From Cellulomonas edaphi (GTDB lineage: Bacteria > Actinomycetota > Actinomycetes > Actinomycetales > Cellulomonadaceae), in NCBI RefSeq assembly GCF_030362815.1, contig NZ_JAUCGR010000004.1, forward strand, positions 1 through 54,424: a DNA stretch of 54,424 bases, given 5' to 3'. Positions 32,405 through 41,728 of the stretch are shown here, in pieces; positions within the stretch are counted from its first letter, which is position 1; every line of letters begins with the position of its first letter. The notes below the pieces were generated by a model that was not told the DNA's origin, ran no database searches, and saw only the letters and a program-made list of their open reading frames with translations. The position numbers were made by a program, and so were the translations under genes.

Positions 32405-33406
32405 ATGGCACGACCCATCACCCTGTTCACCGGCCAGTGGGCGGACCTGCCGTTCGAGGAGGTCGCGCGGCTCGCGGCGGGCTGGGGCTACGACGGCCTG
32501 GAGATCGCCTGCTGGGGCGACCACCTGGACCCGTGGCGCTGGGACGACGAGGAGTACGTGGCCGGCCGGCTCGAGATCCTGGAGCGCCACGGCCTCAAGG
32601 TCTGGGCGATCTCCAACCACCTCAAGGGCCAGGCGGTGTGCGACGACCCGATCGACCAGCGGCACCGCGACATCCTCCCCGACGTGGTCTGGGGCGACGG
32701 CGACCCCGAAGGCGTCCGGCAGCGCGCCGCGACCGAGATGCAGCACACCGCCCGGCTCGCGGCCAAGCTCGGCGTGAAGACCGTCGTGGGCTTCACCGGG
32801 TCGAGCATCTGGAAGTACGTCGCGATGTTCCCGCCCGTCTCGCAGGCCGCGGTGGACGCGGGCTACCAGGACTTCGCCGCCCGGTGGAACCCCATCCTGG
32901 ACGTCTTCGACGAGGTGGGCGTGCGGTTCGCGCACGAGGTGCACCCGAGCGAGATCGCGTACGACTACTGGACCACGGTGCGCACGCTCGAGGCGATCGG
33001 GCACCGCGAGGCCTTCGGCCTGAACTGGGACCCGAGCCACTTCATCTGGCAGCAGCTGGACCCGGTGGACTTCATCGGCGACTTCGCGGACCGGATCTAC
33101 CACGTGGACTGCAAGGACGTGAAGCTGCGGCTGGGCAACGGACGCAACGGGCGGCTCTCCTCGCACCTGGCCTGGGCCGACCAACACCGCGGGTGGGACT
33201 TCGTGTCGACCGGTCGCGGGGACGTGCCGTGGGAGGCGTCGTTCCGGGCGCTGAACGCCATCGGGTACGACGGCCCCATCTCGGTGGAGTGGGAGGACGC
33301 CGGGATGGACCGGCTGCTGGGCGCGGCCGAGGCGCTGGAGTTCGTGCGTCGCAACGCGTTCGCGGCCCCGGCCGCGGCGTTCGACGCGGCGTTCAGCGCG
33401 CGCTGA
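32405..33406 (+). CDS. Sugar phosphate isomerase/epimerase-like TIM-barrel protein
   Basis: A 333-residue protein of the xylose-isomerase-like (AP endonuclease 2) superfamily. It begins [38 protein letters not shown]. Likely metal ligands are the Glu in [10 protein letters not shown], Asp/His in NWDPSHFIW, His in YHVDCKDV and Glu in [11 protein letters not shown]. The ATG lies 2 bases after the oxidoreductase stop, with AAGGAGA before it. Relatives epimerise ketoses, dehydrate inosose or cleave 3-keto-glycosides, so the precise reaction needs assay. It is the last gene of the ABC operon. Confidence 0.85.
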   Translation: MARPITLFTGQWADLPFEEVARLAAGWGYDGLEIACWGDHLDPWRWDDEEYVAGRLEILERHGLKVWAISNHLKGQAVCDDPIDQRHRDILPDVVWGDGDPEGVRQRAATEMQHTARLAAKLGVKTVVGFTGSSIWKYVAMFPPVSQAAVDAGYQDFAARWNPILDVFDEVGVRFAHEVHPSEIAYDYWTTVRTLEAIGHREAFGLNWDPSHFIWQQLDPVDFIGDFADRIYHVDCKDVKLRLGNGRNGRLSSHLAWADQHRGWDFVSTGRGDVPWEASFRALNAIGYDGPISVEWEDAGMDRLLGAAEALEFVRRNAFAAPAAAFDAAFSAR

Positions 33407-33409
33407 ACG

Positions 33410-33477
33410 CCGGTGGCCGGCCGCGCCGCAGGGAGCGCTTGAGGGGGCGCCGGACCCGCGGCGCGGCCGGCCACCGG
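33410..33477 (+). terminator. Long perfect stem-loop ending the ABC operon
   Basis: A 20-base arm (33410-33429) is exactly complementary to 33458-33477, with a 28-base loop. It starts 4 bases after the stop codon. The arms are almost pure G and C. There is no clear U-tract, as is common for actinobacterial terminators. Confidence 0.7.
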
Positions 33478-33536
33478 AGCTTCCCCCGCAACACCCGGCA
33501 TGTGCCGCTGAGGTGGAGCGGGGGGATACTGACGCG

Positions 33537-33971
33537 ATGATCTCCACCGACCTGGCCCTGCTGCTGCGGTCCGCCGGTCTGCGGTGGACCCCGGCGTCCG
33601 GGGACCGGTTCCGGGTGCTCGTCGACGGGCTCGACGACGACGTCTTCACGATCAGCGAGATGACCATCGAGGCGCACGCCTACGACACGGGCACGGTCCT
33701 CGGCTTCAACGGGACCACCGAGTGGGCGCTGGACTCGGTCGCGCAGGAGGACGCCCTGTGGCTGCCGCGCGAAGACCAGCTGCGCGAGAAGCTCGGAGGG
33801 ACGTTCCGGTCGCTCGCCCGGTCCCTCGACGGCTCGTTCCAGGTGGTGATCGAGGTCGCGGGCCGGCCGGCGCAGGCGTTCGGCTCCGACACGGCCGAGG
33901 ACGCGTACGCCCTGGCGCTGCTGTCGCTCGTCACCGCGGCGGTCGACGAGGCGGTGCGGGCACCGCACTAG
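33537..33971 (+). CDS. Short protein often annotated CpaE-like
   Basis: A 144-residue soluble protein. It shows ISTDLALLLRSAGLRWTPASGDRF, VFTISEMTIEAH, LGFNGTTEWALDSV and LWLPREDQLREKLG, which I recognise from Micrococcales proteins labelled pilus assembly protein CpaE. It has no P-loop or receiver domain, so that name is probably misleading. GATACT lies 6 bases before the ATG, giving a leaderless start. It precedes gatCAB, whose promoter overlaps its stop codon. Function unknown. Confidence 0.75.
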   Translation: MISTDLALLLRSAGLRWTPASGDRFRVLVDGLDDDVFTISEMTIEAHAYDTGTVLGFNGTTEWALDSVAQEDALWLPREDQLREKLGGTFRSLARSLDGSFQVVIEVAGRPAQAFGSDTAEDAYALALLSLVTAAVDEAVRAPH

Positions 33972-33974
33972 ACT
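33969..33974 (+). promoter_or_regulatory. Leaderless -10 TAGACT of gatC inside the previous stop codon
   Basis: The TAG stop of the upstream gene is the first half of TAGACT, followed by 7 bases and the ATG of gatC. The gatCAB operon can therefore be transcribed on its own. Confidence 0.55.
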
Positions 33975-33981
33975 CGGGCGC

Positions 33982-34281
33982 ATGTCCTCCCTCTCCCGCG
34001 ACGAGGTCGCGCGCGTGGCGGGGCTGGCCCGGATCGACCTGACCTCCGCCGAGCTGGACCGGCTCGCCGGTGAGCTCGACGTCATCGTCGAGTCGGTCGC
34101 GCGCGTGAGCGAGATCGCCACGCCGGACGTGCCGGCCACCAGCCACCCCCTGCCCCTGTCGAACGTCTTCCGCACCGACGTGCCCGTGGCGCCGGTGGAC
34201 CGTGACGCCGTGCTCGCCTCGGCCCCCGCGGCGCAGGACGGCAAGTTCCTGGTGCCGCAGATCCTGGGGGAGGACTCGTGA
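33982..34281 (+). CDS. gatC: Asp-tRNA(Asn)/Glu-tRNA(Gln) amidotransferase subunit C
   Basis: A 99-residue chaperone-like subunit that wraps around GatA and GatB. Typical segments are [29 protein letters not shown] and [15 protein letters not shown] near the middle, with a C-terminal FLVPQIL. Its stop overlaps the gatA start (GTGA). The order gatC-gatA-gatB is the usual one. Confidence 0.95.
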   Translation: MSSLSRDEVARVAGLARIDLTSAELDRLAGELDVIVESVARVSEIATPDVPATSHPLPLSNVFRTDVPVAPVDRDAVLASAPAAQDGKFLVPQILGEDS

Positions 34282-35786
34282 GCGACCTGACGCGGCTGAG
34301 CGCCGCCGCGCTCGCGGACGCGCTGAGCTCGGGCGAGACGTCGAGCGTCGAGGCGACGCAGGCCCACCTGGACCGCATCGCGGCCGTCGAGGGTGCGGTG
34401 CACGCGTTCCTGCACGTCAGCACGGACGAGGCGCTCGCGACCGCCGCGGACGTCGACGCGCGCCGCGCCGCGGGCGAGCAGCTGCACGCGCTCGCCGGCG
34501 TGCCGATCGCCGTCAAGGACGTCGTCGTGACGCAGGGCCTGCCCACCACGGCCGGCTCGAAGATCCTCGAGGGCTGGGTGCCGCCGTACGACGCGACGCT
34601 CGTCGAGAAGATCAAGGCGGCTGGTCTGCCCATCCTCGGCAAGACCAACATGGACGAGTTCGCCATGGGGTCGAGCACCGAGCACTCGGCGTACGGCAAC
34701 ACCCACAACCCGTGGGACCTCGACCGCATCCCCGGTGGGTCCGGCGGTGGTTCGGCCGCGGCCGTGGCCGCGTACGAGGCCCCTCTGGCGATCGGCACGG
34801 ACACCGGCGGCTCGATCCGCCAGCCCGCGGCCGTCACCGGCACGGTCGGCGTCAAGCCCACGTACGGCGGCGTCTCCCGGTACGGGCTCATCGCCCTCGC
34901 CTCGTCGCTCGACCAGGCGGGACCCGTCACCCGTACGGTGCTCGACTCCGCGCTGCTGCACGAGCTGATCGGCGGCCACGACCCCCGCGACTCGACGAGC
35001 CTCGCCGAGCCGCTGCCCGCGCTCGTGGCAGCGGCCCGCCTGGGTGCGGCCGCGGACCTCTCGGGCGTGCGCGTCGGCGTGATCACCGAGCTGCAGGGGG
35101 AGGGCTACCAGCCGGGCGTGCTGGCCCGCTTCGAGGAGTCGCTCGAGCTGCTCCGCGGCGCCGGCGCAGAGATCGTCGAGGTCTCCTGCCCGCGCTTCAC
35201 CTACGCGCTCGCGGCGTACTACCTGATCCTCCCCGCGGAGGCGTCGAGCAACCTCGCCAAGTTCGACGGCATGCGGTTCGGCCTGCGGGTCATCCCCGAC
35301 GACAACCCGACGGCCGAGCGCGTGATGTCCGCGACGCGTGGCCAGGGCTTCGGCGACGAGGTCAAGCGCCGCATCATCCTCGGCACGTACGCGCTGTCGG
35401 CCGGCTACTACGACGCCTACTACGGCTCGGCCCAGAAGGTCCGCACGCTCATCCAGCGCGACTTCGCCGCCGCATTCGAGAAGGCCGACGTGCTCGTGTC
35501 GCCCACCGCGCCGACCACGGCGTTCAAGCTCGGCGAGAAGCTCGACGACCCGCTCGCGATGTACCTCAACGACGTCGCGACGATCCCCGCCAACCTGGCC
35601 GGCGTCCCCGGCCTGTCGCTGCCGAGCGGCCTGTCCGACGACGGCCTGCCCGTCGGCTTCCAGGTGCTGGCCCCGGCGAAGGCGGACGACCGCCTCTACC
35701 GGGTGGGCGCCGCGCTCGAGGCCCTGCTGGAGAACGAGTGGGGCGGCCCGCTGCTGGGCCGCGCCCCGGAACTGGAGACCCGATGA
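34278..35786 (+). CDS. gatA: Aspartyl/glutamyl-tRNA amidotransferase subunit A
   Basis: This amidase subunit releases ammonia from glutamine for transamidation of misacylated Glu-tRNA(Gln) and Asp-tRNA(Asn). The protein is 502 residues. The catalytic triad is visible as Lys80 (VPIAVKDVV), cis-Ser154 ([10 protein letters not shown]) and nucleophile Ser178 ([12 protein letters not shown]). It is coupled to gatC by GTGA and to gatB by an ATGA overlap. Its presence suggests that at least one of GlnRS and AsnRS is missing in this organism. Confidence 0.96.
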   Translation: MSDLTRLSAAALADALSSGETSSVEATQAHLDRIAAVEGAVHAFLHVSTDEALATAADVDARRAAGEQLHALAGVPIAVKDVVVTQGLPTTAGSKILEGWVPPYDATLVEKIKAAGLPILGKTNMDEFAMGSSTEHSAYGNTHNPWDLDRIPGGSGGGSAAAVAAYEAPLAIGTDTGGSIRQPAAVTGTVGVKPTYGGVSRYGLIALASSLDQAGPVTRTVLDSALLHELIGGHDPRDSTSLAEPLPALVAAARLGAAADLSGVRVGVITELQGEGYQPGVLARFEESLELLRGAGAEIVEVSCPRFTYALAAYYLILPAEASSNLAKFDGMRFGLRVIPDDNPTAERVMSATRGQGFGDEVKRRIILGTYALSAGYYDAYYGSAQKVRTLIQRDFAAAFEKADVLVSPTAPTTAFKLGEKLDDPLAMYLNDVATIPANLAGVPGLSLPSGLSDDGLPVGFQVLAPAKADDRLYRVGAALEALLENEWGGPLLGRAPELETR

Positions 35787-37291
35787 GCGCCGCCCTGGTG
35801 GACCTCGTGGACTACGACGAGGCCGTCGCCCGCTTCGACCCGGTGATCGGGATCGAGGTGCACGTCGAGCTCGGCACCGCCACGAAGATGTTCGACGGCG
35901 CCCCCGCGGGCTTCGGCGAGGAGCCCAACACCTCGGTCACGCCGGTCTCCCTGGGCCTGCCCGGGGCGCTGCCCGTCGTCAACGAGCGGGCGGTGGAGTA
36001 CGCGATCCGCATCGGGCTCGCGCTCAACTGCTCCATCGCGGAGAGCTGCCGGTTCGCGCGCAAGAACTACTTCTACCCGGACGTACCGAAGAACTTCCAG
36101 ACGTCGCAGTACGACGAGCCCATCGCGTACGACGGGTACGTGGACGTGGAGCTCGAGGACGGCACCGTGTTCCGCGTCGACATCGAGCGCGCGCACATGG
36201 AGGAGGACGCGGGCAAGAACACCCACGTGGGCGGCTCGACGGGCCGCATCCACGGCGCGGAGTACTCGCTGGTGGACTACAACCGCGCCGGCATCCCGCT
36301 CGTGGAGATCGTCACGCGCCCCATCCTGGGTGCGGGGGAGCGGGCACCGGAGGTCGCACGCGCCTACGTCCAGACGCTGCGCGACCTGTTCCGGGCGCTC
36401 GAGGTGTCCGAGGCCCGCATGGAGCGGGGCAACGTGCGCGCCGACGTGAACGTCTCGCTGCGGGACACGCCGGAGTCCCCGCTGGGCACCCGCACCGAGA
36501 CCAAGAACGTCAACTCGTTCCGTTCGGTCGAGCGCGCGGTCCGCTACGAGATCAGCCGTCAGGCGGCCGTGCTCGACGCGGGCGGCTCGGTCACGCAGGA
36601 GACCCGGCACTGGCACGAGGACACGGGCACCACGACGGCCGGGCGCGTGAAGTCCGACGCGGAGGACTACCGCTACTTCCCCGAGCCCGATCTCGCGCCG
36701 ATCGTCCCCGACCGGGCATGGATCGAGGAGATCCGCGCGGCGCTCCCCGAGCTCCCGGCCGCCCGCCGTCGTCGCCTGCAGGGCGAGTGGGGTTACGCGG
36801 ACGCCGAGATGCGCGACGTCGTCAACGCCGGCGCGGTGGAGCTCATCGAGGCCACCGTCGCGGCGGGCGCCTCGCCCGCTGCGGCGCGCAAGTGGTGGAT
36901 GGGCGAGCTGGCCCGCACGGCCAAGCAGCAGGAGGTCGAGCTGGGCGACCTGCCGATCACTCCCGCGCAGATCGCTGCGCTGCAGTCGCTCGTGGACAGC
37001 GGCCGGATCAACGACAAGCTCGCGCGCCAGGTGCTCGAGGGCGTGCTCGCCGGGGAGGGTGAGCCCGAGGCCGTCGTGGTCGCTCGCGGGCTCGAGGTCG
37101 TCTCCGACGACGGTCCGCTCCTGGAGGCCATCGACGCCGCGCTGGCGTCGCAGCCCGACGCGGCGGACAAGATCCGCTCCGGGAACCTGGGCCCGGTGGG
37201 CGCCATCATCGGCGCCGTCATGAAGGCCACGCGCGGGCAGGCGGACGCCGGCCGCGTGCGCGAGCTGGTGCTCGAGCGCACCCAGGGCTGA
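35783..37291 (+). CDS. gatB: Aspartyl/glutamyl-tRNA amidotransferase subunit B
   Basis: This subunit binds the misacylated tRNA and activates it with ATP. The 502-residue protein shows [17 protein letters not shown], the [20 protein letters not shown] region, [18 protein letters not shown], and [13 protein letters not shown], then the helical and YqeY-like tail domains ending near [11 protein letters not shown]. The ATG overlaps the gatA stop. It ends the gatCAB operon, and a hairpin follows 5 bases later. Confidence 0.96.
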   Translation: MSAALVDLVDYDEAVARFDPVIGIEVHVELGTATKMFDGAPAGFGEEPNTSVTPVSLGLPGALPVVNERAVEYAIRIGLALNCSIAESCRFARKNYFYPDVPKNFQTSQYDEPIAYDGYVDVELEDGTVFRVDIERAHMEEDAGKNTHVGGSTGRIHGAEYSLVDYNRAGIPLVEIVTRPILGAGERAPEVARAYVQTLRDLFRALEVSEARMERGNVRADVNVSLRDTPESPLGTRTETKNVNSFRSVERAVRYEISRQAAVLDAGGSVTQETRHWHEDTGTTTAGRVKSDAEDYRYFPEPDLAPIVPDRAWIEEIRAALPELPAARRRRLQGEWGYADAEMRDVVNAGAVELIEATVAAGASPAAARKWWMGELARTAKQQEVELGDLPITPAQIAALQSLVDSGRINDKLARQVLEGVLAGEGEPEAVVVARGLEVVSDDGPLLEAIDAALASQPDAADKIRSGNLGPVGAIIGAVMKATRGQADAGRVRELVLERTQG

Positions 37292-37296
37292 CGCTC

Positions 37297-37327
37297 GCTG
37301 GCGGCCCGGCCCCGCCGGGCCGCCAGC
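37297..37327 (+). terminator. Hairpin terminator after gatB
   Basis: Perfect 13-base arms GCTGGCGGCCCGG (37297-37309) and its complement (37315-37327) enclose a 5-base loop. No U-tract is present. Its place just after the gatB stop supports a terminator. Confidence 0.7.
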
Positions 37328-37443
37328 AGCGCAACGGCGGGGCGGCGGCGGGGCGGCGTGGGGGCGCGGGCCGGCCGACACGTCCGGGTAACGTCGGGGC
37401 CACACGCGCGCCGTACCGTCCGTGGGGACGAGAGGAGACGCCG

Positions 37444-37989
37444 GTGGAGAAGCCGACGCTGCAGGGCGAGATGATCACGCTGCGCCCCATCCGGCCCGAC
37501 GACGCGCAGGCCATGTGGGAGATGCTCGCGGACCCCGAGGGCAACCGCCTGACGGGCACGACCAGGACGTTCACGCGCGAGGAGGTCGACGCCTGGTGCG
37601 CCGGCCTGGCGACGGCCGAGGGCCGCTACGACTTCGCGGTCACCGCCAACGGTGACGACGCGTTCCGGGGCGAGATCGTGCTCAACGAGGTCGACGAGGT
37701 GGTCCGCTCGGCGAACCTCAGGCTCTCCATGGGGCCGACGTACCGCGGGCGCGGATACGGAACCGAGGGGATCCAGCTCGTGCTGGGCTTCGCGTTCGAC
37801 GGCATCGGCCTGCACCGCGTCGAGCTGGACGTGCTGAGCATCAACGCGCGGGCGAAGTCCCTCTACGAGAACCTCGGCTTCCGCGTGGAGGGCCGCAAGC
37901 GGGACGCGTACCGGGACGGGGACGGCTACTGCGACGCCATCATCATGGCGATCCTCGAGGACGAGTACCGCGCCGGCCAGCTGACCTGA
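37444..37989 (+). CDS. GNAT N-acetyltransferase (RimJ/RimL type)
   Basis: A 181-residue single-domain acetyltransferase. It begins LQGEMITLRPIRPDDAQAMWEML. The acetyl-CoA loop is RGRGYGTEGIQLVLGFAFDGIGLHRVELDVL, followed by NARAKSLYENLGFRVEGRKRDAY, characteristic of the RimJ/RimL and spermidine-acetyltransferase-like group. AGGAG precedes the GTG start. It stands alone between the gatB terminator and a bidirectional terminator. The substrate is unknown. Confidence 0.88.
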   Translation: MEKPTLQGEMITLRPIRPDDAQAMWEMLADPEGNRLTGTTRTFTREEVDAWCAGLATAEGRYDFAVTANGDDAFRGEIVLNEVDEVVRSANLRLSMGPTYRGRGYGTEGIQLVLGFAFDGIGLHRVELDVLSINARAKSLYENLGFRVEGRKRDAYRDGDGYCDAIIMAILEDEYRAGQLT

Positions 37990-37999
37990 GCCGCGCGTG

Positions 38000-38048
38000 C
38001 TCGACGAACGGCGCGTGGCCCGCAGCGGGTCACGCGCCGTTCGTCGAG
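38000..38048. terminator. Bidirectional terminator between GNAT and DoxX genes
   Basis: An 18-base perfect stem (38000-38017 with 38031-38048) is capped by CCCGC-A-GCGGG, so nearly the whole 49-base element can pair. It separates two convergent genes, 11 bases after one stop and 8 before the other. Confidence 0.75.
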
Positions 38049-38056
38049 GTCGCTGG

Positions 38057-38626
38057 TCAGCGGAGCCAGGTGTACTTCTGCACGATGGGCAGGTTCGCCC
38101 ACCACTTGCCCAGCCCCCACGTGTCACCGGCGAAGGTCAGCGCGGCGATGATCAGCACCAGCGCGTAGATCACGTGGTAGTCGATCAGCGGGTTGGTCGA
38201 GCCCTGCTGCAGGGGCCACTCGGCGAGCCACATGAGCGCCATGATGAGCGAGCCGGCCACGGCAGACACGCGCAGGCCGATGCCGAGCATCACCGCGAGG
38301 CCCACGCCCAGCATGCCCAGCATGAACAGCCAGTCGGTGGCGGGGCTGGCGATGTCGCCGAAGAAGTCCTTGAGGGGGCCGGTGGTGCCGAACTTCAGGA
38401 AGCCCTGGCTCGGCGTGCCGCCGTCGATCCACGAGAGGCTCGGCTCGCCCTCGGCCACGGCGGCGCCGGTGCTGTAGTGGAGGCCGAAGGTCTTGTCGAG
38501 GAAGGCCCACAGGAAGATGAATCCCGTGGCCAGGCGGGCGAGCGCGAGCGCGATCCGCGCCCGGCTCGACGTCACGACGGACGATGCGGTGGTGGCGGTG
38601 CTTTCGGGAGCAAGGACGGCGGTCAT
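38057..38626 (-). CDS. DoxX-family membrane protein
   Basis: A 189-residue membrane protein with about four helices. Recognisable parts are IALALARLATGFIFLWAFLDKTFGL near the start, LFMLGMLGVGLAVMLGIGLRVSAVAG, and NPLIDYHVIYALVLIIAALTF. Related proteins are DoxX subunits of thiosulfate:quinone oxidoreductase and many uncharacterised membrane proteins. The ATG at 38626 has GAAGAAAG upstream and leaves a polar N-terminal tail of about 25 residues. The role here is unknown. Confidence 0.85.
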   Translation of the reverse strand: MTAVLAPESTATTASSVVTSSRARIALALARLATGFIFLWAFLDKTFGLHYSTGAAVAEGEPSLSWIDGGTPSQGFLKFGTTGPLKDFFGDIASPATDWLFMLGMLGVGLAVMLGIGLRVSAVAGSLIMALMWLAEWPLQQGSTNPLIDYHVIYALVLIIAALTFAGDTWGLGKWWANLPIVQKYTWLR

Positions 38627-38725
38627 GGTCGCACTTTCTTCGAGGGCGGTGCGGCGTCGTCGTCGACGTCGTGGTTCCACCTTTGTGCGCGTTTGGTGAA
38701 GACCCCAGGGACGTTCGTCCCGTTC

Positions 38726-40078
38726 TCACCTGCCGCGCTGGTACGCCTCGAGAGCAGCGGTCCGCTCGGCCTTGTGGTCGACGATGCGCGCGGGATACCC
38801 CGGAGCCGCGTCCGCACCGAGGCGCCACGGCTGGTGCACGGCTCGGCCGGGTACCGAGCGCAGCTCCGGCACCCACCGCCGCACGTAGGAGCCCTCGGGG
38901 TCGAACTTCTCGCCCTGCAGCACCGGGTTGAAGACGCGGAAGTAGGGCGCGGCGTCGCGTCCGGTACCGGCCACCCACTGCCAGTTCAGCTGGTTCTGCG
39001 GCACGTCGCCGTCCACCAGCCACTCCATGAAGTGCGCCGCGCCTCGCTGCCACTCGAGGTGCAGGTCCTTGACCAGGAACGACGCGACCACCATGCGCAC
39101 CCGGTTGTGCATCCAGCCGATCGCGCGCAGCTGGCGCATGCCCGCGTCGACGAGGGGGTAGCCGGTGCGGCCGTCCCGCCAGGCGTCGAACGCGGCGTCC
39201 GCCGCCGCGCCGCGCGCCCACGAGTCGTCGGGCACCACCGGTCGCAGGGACGTCCGCGCGGCCCCGGGGTGGTGCCAGAGAACGTCGGCATGGAACTCCC
39301 GCCACGCGAGCTCCGAGCGGAACGTCCCCGCCGAGTCGTGGCGGTGGCTGCTGAGGTCCGCGAGCAGGGTGCGCGGGTGGACCTCGCCGTACTTGAGCGG
39401 GATCGACATGGCGGACGTGCCGTCGAGGTCGGGGCGGTCGCGGTCCGTGCCGTAGCGGGCCAGGTCGTCGTCGACGAAGCGCCGCCACCGGTCTCGCGCG
39501 GCGTGCTCGCCGGCCGCGGGCAGGTCGACGTCGGTGTGCGGCGCCGCGGGCACGCCGTCCGAGGGCAGCGTGGCCCACGGGACGGAGCGCGGCCGCGGCG
39601 CGGGTGCGGCCCAGCCGTGGTCGAGCCACGCCCGGCGGAACGGCGTGAACACCTGGAAGGGCGTACCGGCGCCGCTCGTCAGCCGGCCGGGCGCCACCGC
39701 GTACGGCGAGCCCGTGGGTACCAGGTCGACGTCGCCGAGCGCTCGGGCCACCGCGGCGTCCCGTCGGCGGCCGTACGGCTCGGTGGCCGCCGTGACGTGC
39801 ACCGAGTCGGCGCCCACCTCGGCCGCGAGGCGCGGGACCACGTCGGCCGCTGCGCCGGTCCGCACGACGAGCCGGCCGCCGAGCTCGGCGTCCAGGGCGC
39901 GCAGGGAGGCCGCGAGGTAGGCGAGCCGCGGCCCGCCCGCGCTGCGCCAGAGCAGCGGGTCGACGACGAACAGGGCGACCACCTCGTCGTCGGCGGCGCG
40001 GGCGCGCTGGACGGCCGCGACCAGCGCGGGGTTGTCCGCGAGCCGCAGGTCGCGGCGGAACCAGTGCACGCTCGTCAC
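38726..40078 (-). CDS. phr: Deoxyribodipyrimidine photolyase (class I)
   Basis: It repairs cyclobutane pyrimidine dimers with blue light using FADH and an antenna pigment. The product is 450 residues: an N-terminal alpha/beta antenna domain starting TSVHWFRRDLRLADNPAL, then the helical FAD domain with ELAWREFHADVLWHHP, GYPLVDAGMRQLRAIGWMHNRVRM and WQWVAGTGRDAAPYFRVFNP, all close to E. coli PhrB. The GTG start is 6 bases after TACCGT, so probably leaderless. A cryptochrome role is less likely given the repair-type conservation. Confidence 0.92.
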   Translation of the reverse strand: MTSVHWFRRDLRLADNPALVAAVQRARAADDEVVALFVVDPLLWRSAGGPRLAYLAASLRALDAELGGRLVVRTGAAADVVPRLAAEVGADSVHVTAATEPYGRRRDAAVARALGDVDLVPTGSPYAVAPGRLTSGAGTPFQVFTPFRRAWLDHGWAAPAPRPRSVPWATLPSDGVPAAPHTDVDLPAAGEHAARDRWRRFVDDDLARYGTDRDRPDLDGTSAMSIPLKYGEVHPRTLLADLSSHRHDSAGTFRSELAWREFHADVLWHHPGAARTSLRPVVPDDSWARGAAADAAFDAWRDGRTGYPLVDAGMRQLRAIGWMHNRVRMVVASFLVKDLHLEWQRGAAHFMEWLVDGDVPQNQLNWQWVAGTGRDAAPYFRVFNPVLQGEKFDPEGSYVRRWVPELRSVPGRAVHQPWRLGADAAPGYPARIVDHKAERTAALEAYQRGR

Positions 40079-40084
40079 GGCGTC

Positions 40085-40090
40085 ACGGTA
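40085..40090 (-). promoter_or_regulatory. Leaderless-type -10 TACCGT for photolyase
   Basis: TACCGT on the minus strand is followed by GACGCC and the GTG of the photolyase gene. This fixes the start downstream of in-frame alternatives. Confidence 0.5.
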
Positions 40091-40155
40091 GGTGGTCCGT
40101 CGGGGCCCGGCGACTCGTGGTGGCGGAGCGAGCCACGACCGGCCACGATGGGGCG

Positions 40156-41691
40156 ATGGCCCCACCTGACGAGTCGGACCGTGCCGCAGGGGTGATGACC
40201 GGCTCCGTGGTGCCCCGCGACCACGCCTTCTTCGGGCACCCGCTCGGGCTGTTCACGCTCTCCGGCACCGAGCTGTGGGAGCGGTTCAGCTACTACGGCA
40301 TGCGCGCCATCCTGCTGCTGTACATCACGGACACGGTGGCGAACGGCGGGCTCGGTTTCGGCACGACGACCGGCGAGGCGCTCGTCGCCGCGTACGGCGC
40401 CTCGGTCTACCTGGTCTCGGTGCTGGGTGGCTGGCTCGCCGACCGGGTGATCGGCGCGCGGCGCTCGGTCCTCTACGGCGGCGTGGTGATCGCCGCGGGC
40501 CACGTGCTCCTGTCGATCCCGAGTGCCGGGTTCTCGTTCGCGGGCATCGTGCTCGTGGCGCTCGGCACCGGGCTGCTCAAGCCCAACGTGTCCTCGATGG
40601 TGGGCGAGCTGTACGCGCGCGACGACCCGCGCCGCGACTCGGCCTTCTCGATCTTCTACATGGGCATCAACATCGGCTCGCTCGCGGCCCCGTTCGCCGT
40701 GGGGGCCGTGCGGGAGGCGTGGGGGTACCACGCCGGGTTCCTCGTCGCGGCGATCGGCATGGGCATCGCCCTCGTCTTCTTCGTCCTCGGCCGCTCGCTC
40801 CTGGGCGGCGCGGGGGACGTGCCGCCCAACCCGCTGACGCCCGCCGACCGCGGGCCGGTGCGGCGCCTGTTCGCCCTGGTGGGCGCCGGCTGCCTGGTGG
40901 CGCTGCTCGTCGCGATCTGGGTCGAGGGCGGGTTCTCGGCGGACACGGTCGTCGACGCGCTGTCCTACATCGCGCTCGCCGCCCCCGTGGCGACCTTCTG
41001 GGTCATGTTCCGCTCGCCGAACGTGACCGCGCGGGAGCGCTCACGCCTGCGCGCGTACATCCCCCTGTTCGTGGCCGCGATGCTGTTCTGGATGATCTTC
41101 GAGCAGGCGGGCAGCACGCTCACCTCGTTCGCCGAGGACAGCACGGACCGCACGGTCGGCGGGATCACCATCTCGACGGTCTTCTACCAGTCGCTCAACC
41201 CGGCGTTCATCATCCTGCTCGCGCCGGTGTTCGCGTGGCTCTGGCTGCGGCTCGACGACCGTCCGCCCACCGCGGTGAAGTTCGCGATCGGCCTGACCCT
41301 GGTGGCGCTGAGCTTCGTGTTCCTCGGCGCTGCCGCCTGGCACGCGGGCGACGGCAAGTCGCCCTGGTGGGTGCTCGTCGTGGTCTACCTGGTCCAGACG
41401 CTCGGCGAGCTGTGCCTGTCGCCCGTGGGGCTGGCGGCGACCACGCTGCTCGCGCCCAAGGCGTTCCGCGGCCAGGCCATGGCGCTGTGGTTCCTGGCCA
41501 CGAGTGCGGGCAACGCCATCACGGCGCAGCTGGTGCAGGCCACGGAGGACGTGGACGACGCCGCGTACTTCGGCGGGATCGGTATCGTCGCGCTCCTGTT
41601 CGCGCTCGTGATGTTCGCTCTCGCGCCGTGGGTCACGCGACACATCCGCGAGGGCGCGGAGAGTGCGGGCGAGAAGGCGCACCTCGCCTGA
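40156..41691 (+). CDS. POT-family proton-coupled peptide transporter
   Basis: A 511-residue membrane protein of the major facilitator fold that imports di- and tripeptides with protons. The POT signature ELWERFSYYGMRAILLLYI (the ExxER motif) lies near residue 38. FYMGINIGSLAAPF is the second family signature. There are about 12 to 14 helices with a charged loop after the sixth. ATG at 40156 is chosen as the shortest start keeping HPLGLFTLSGTELWER. It is divergent from photolyase with only 77 bases between. Confidence 0.92.
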   Translation: MAPPDESDRAAGVMTGSVVPRDHAFFGHPLGLFTLSGTELWERFSYYGMRAILLLYITDTVANGGLGFGTTTGEALVAAYGASVYLVSVLGGWLADRVIGARRSVLYGGVVIAAGHVLLSIPSAGFSFAGIVLVALGTGLLKPNVSSMVGELYARDDPRRDSAFSIFYMGINIGSLAAPFAVGAVREAWGYHAGFLVAAIGMGIALVFFVLGRSLLGGAGDVPPNPLTPADRGPVRRLFALVGAGCLVALLVAIWVEGGFSADTVVDALSYIALAAPVATFWVMFRSPNVTARERSRLRAYIPLFVAAMLFWMIFEQAGSTLTSFAEDSTDRTVGGITISTVFYQSLNPAFIILLAPVFAWLWLRLDDRPPTAVKFAIGLTLVALSFVFLGAAAWHAGDGKSPWWVLVVVYLVQTLGELCLSPVGLAATTLLAPKAFRGQAMALWFLATSAGNAITAQLVQATEDVDDAAYFGGIGIVALLFALVMFALAPWVTRHIREGAESAGEKAHLA

Positions 41692-41728
41692 CGGGCGGGC
41701 CGCGGACGCCGGTGCCAGGCTGGGGCGC

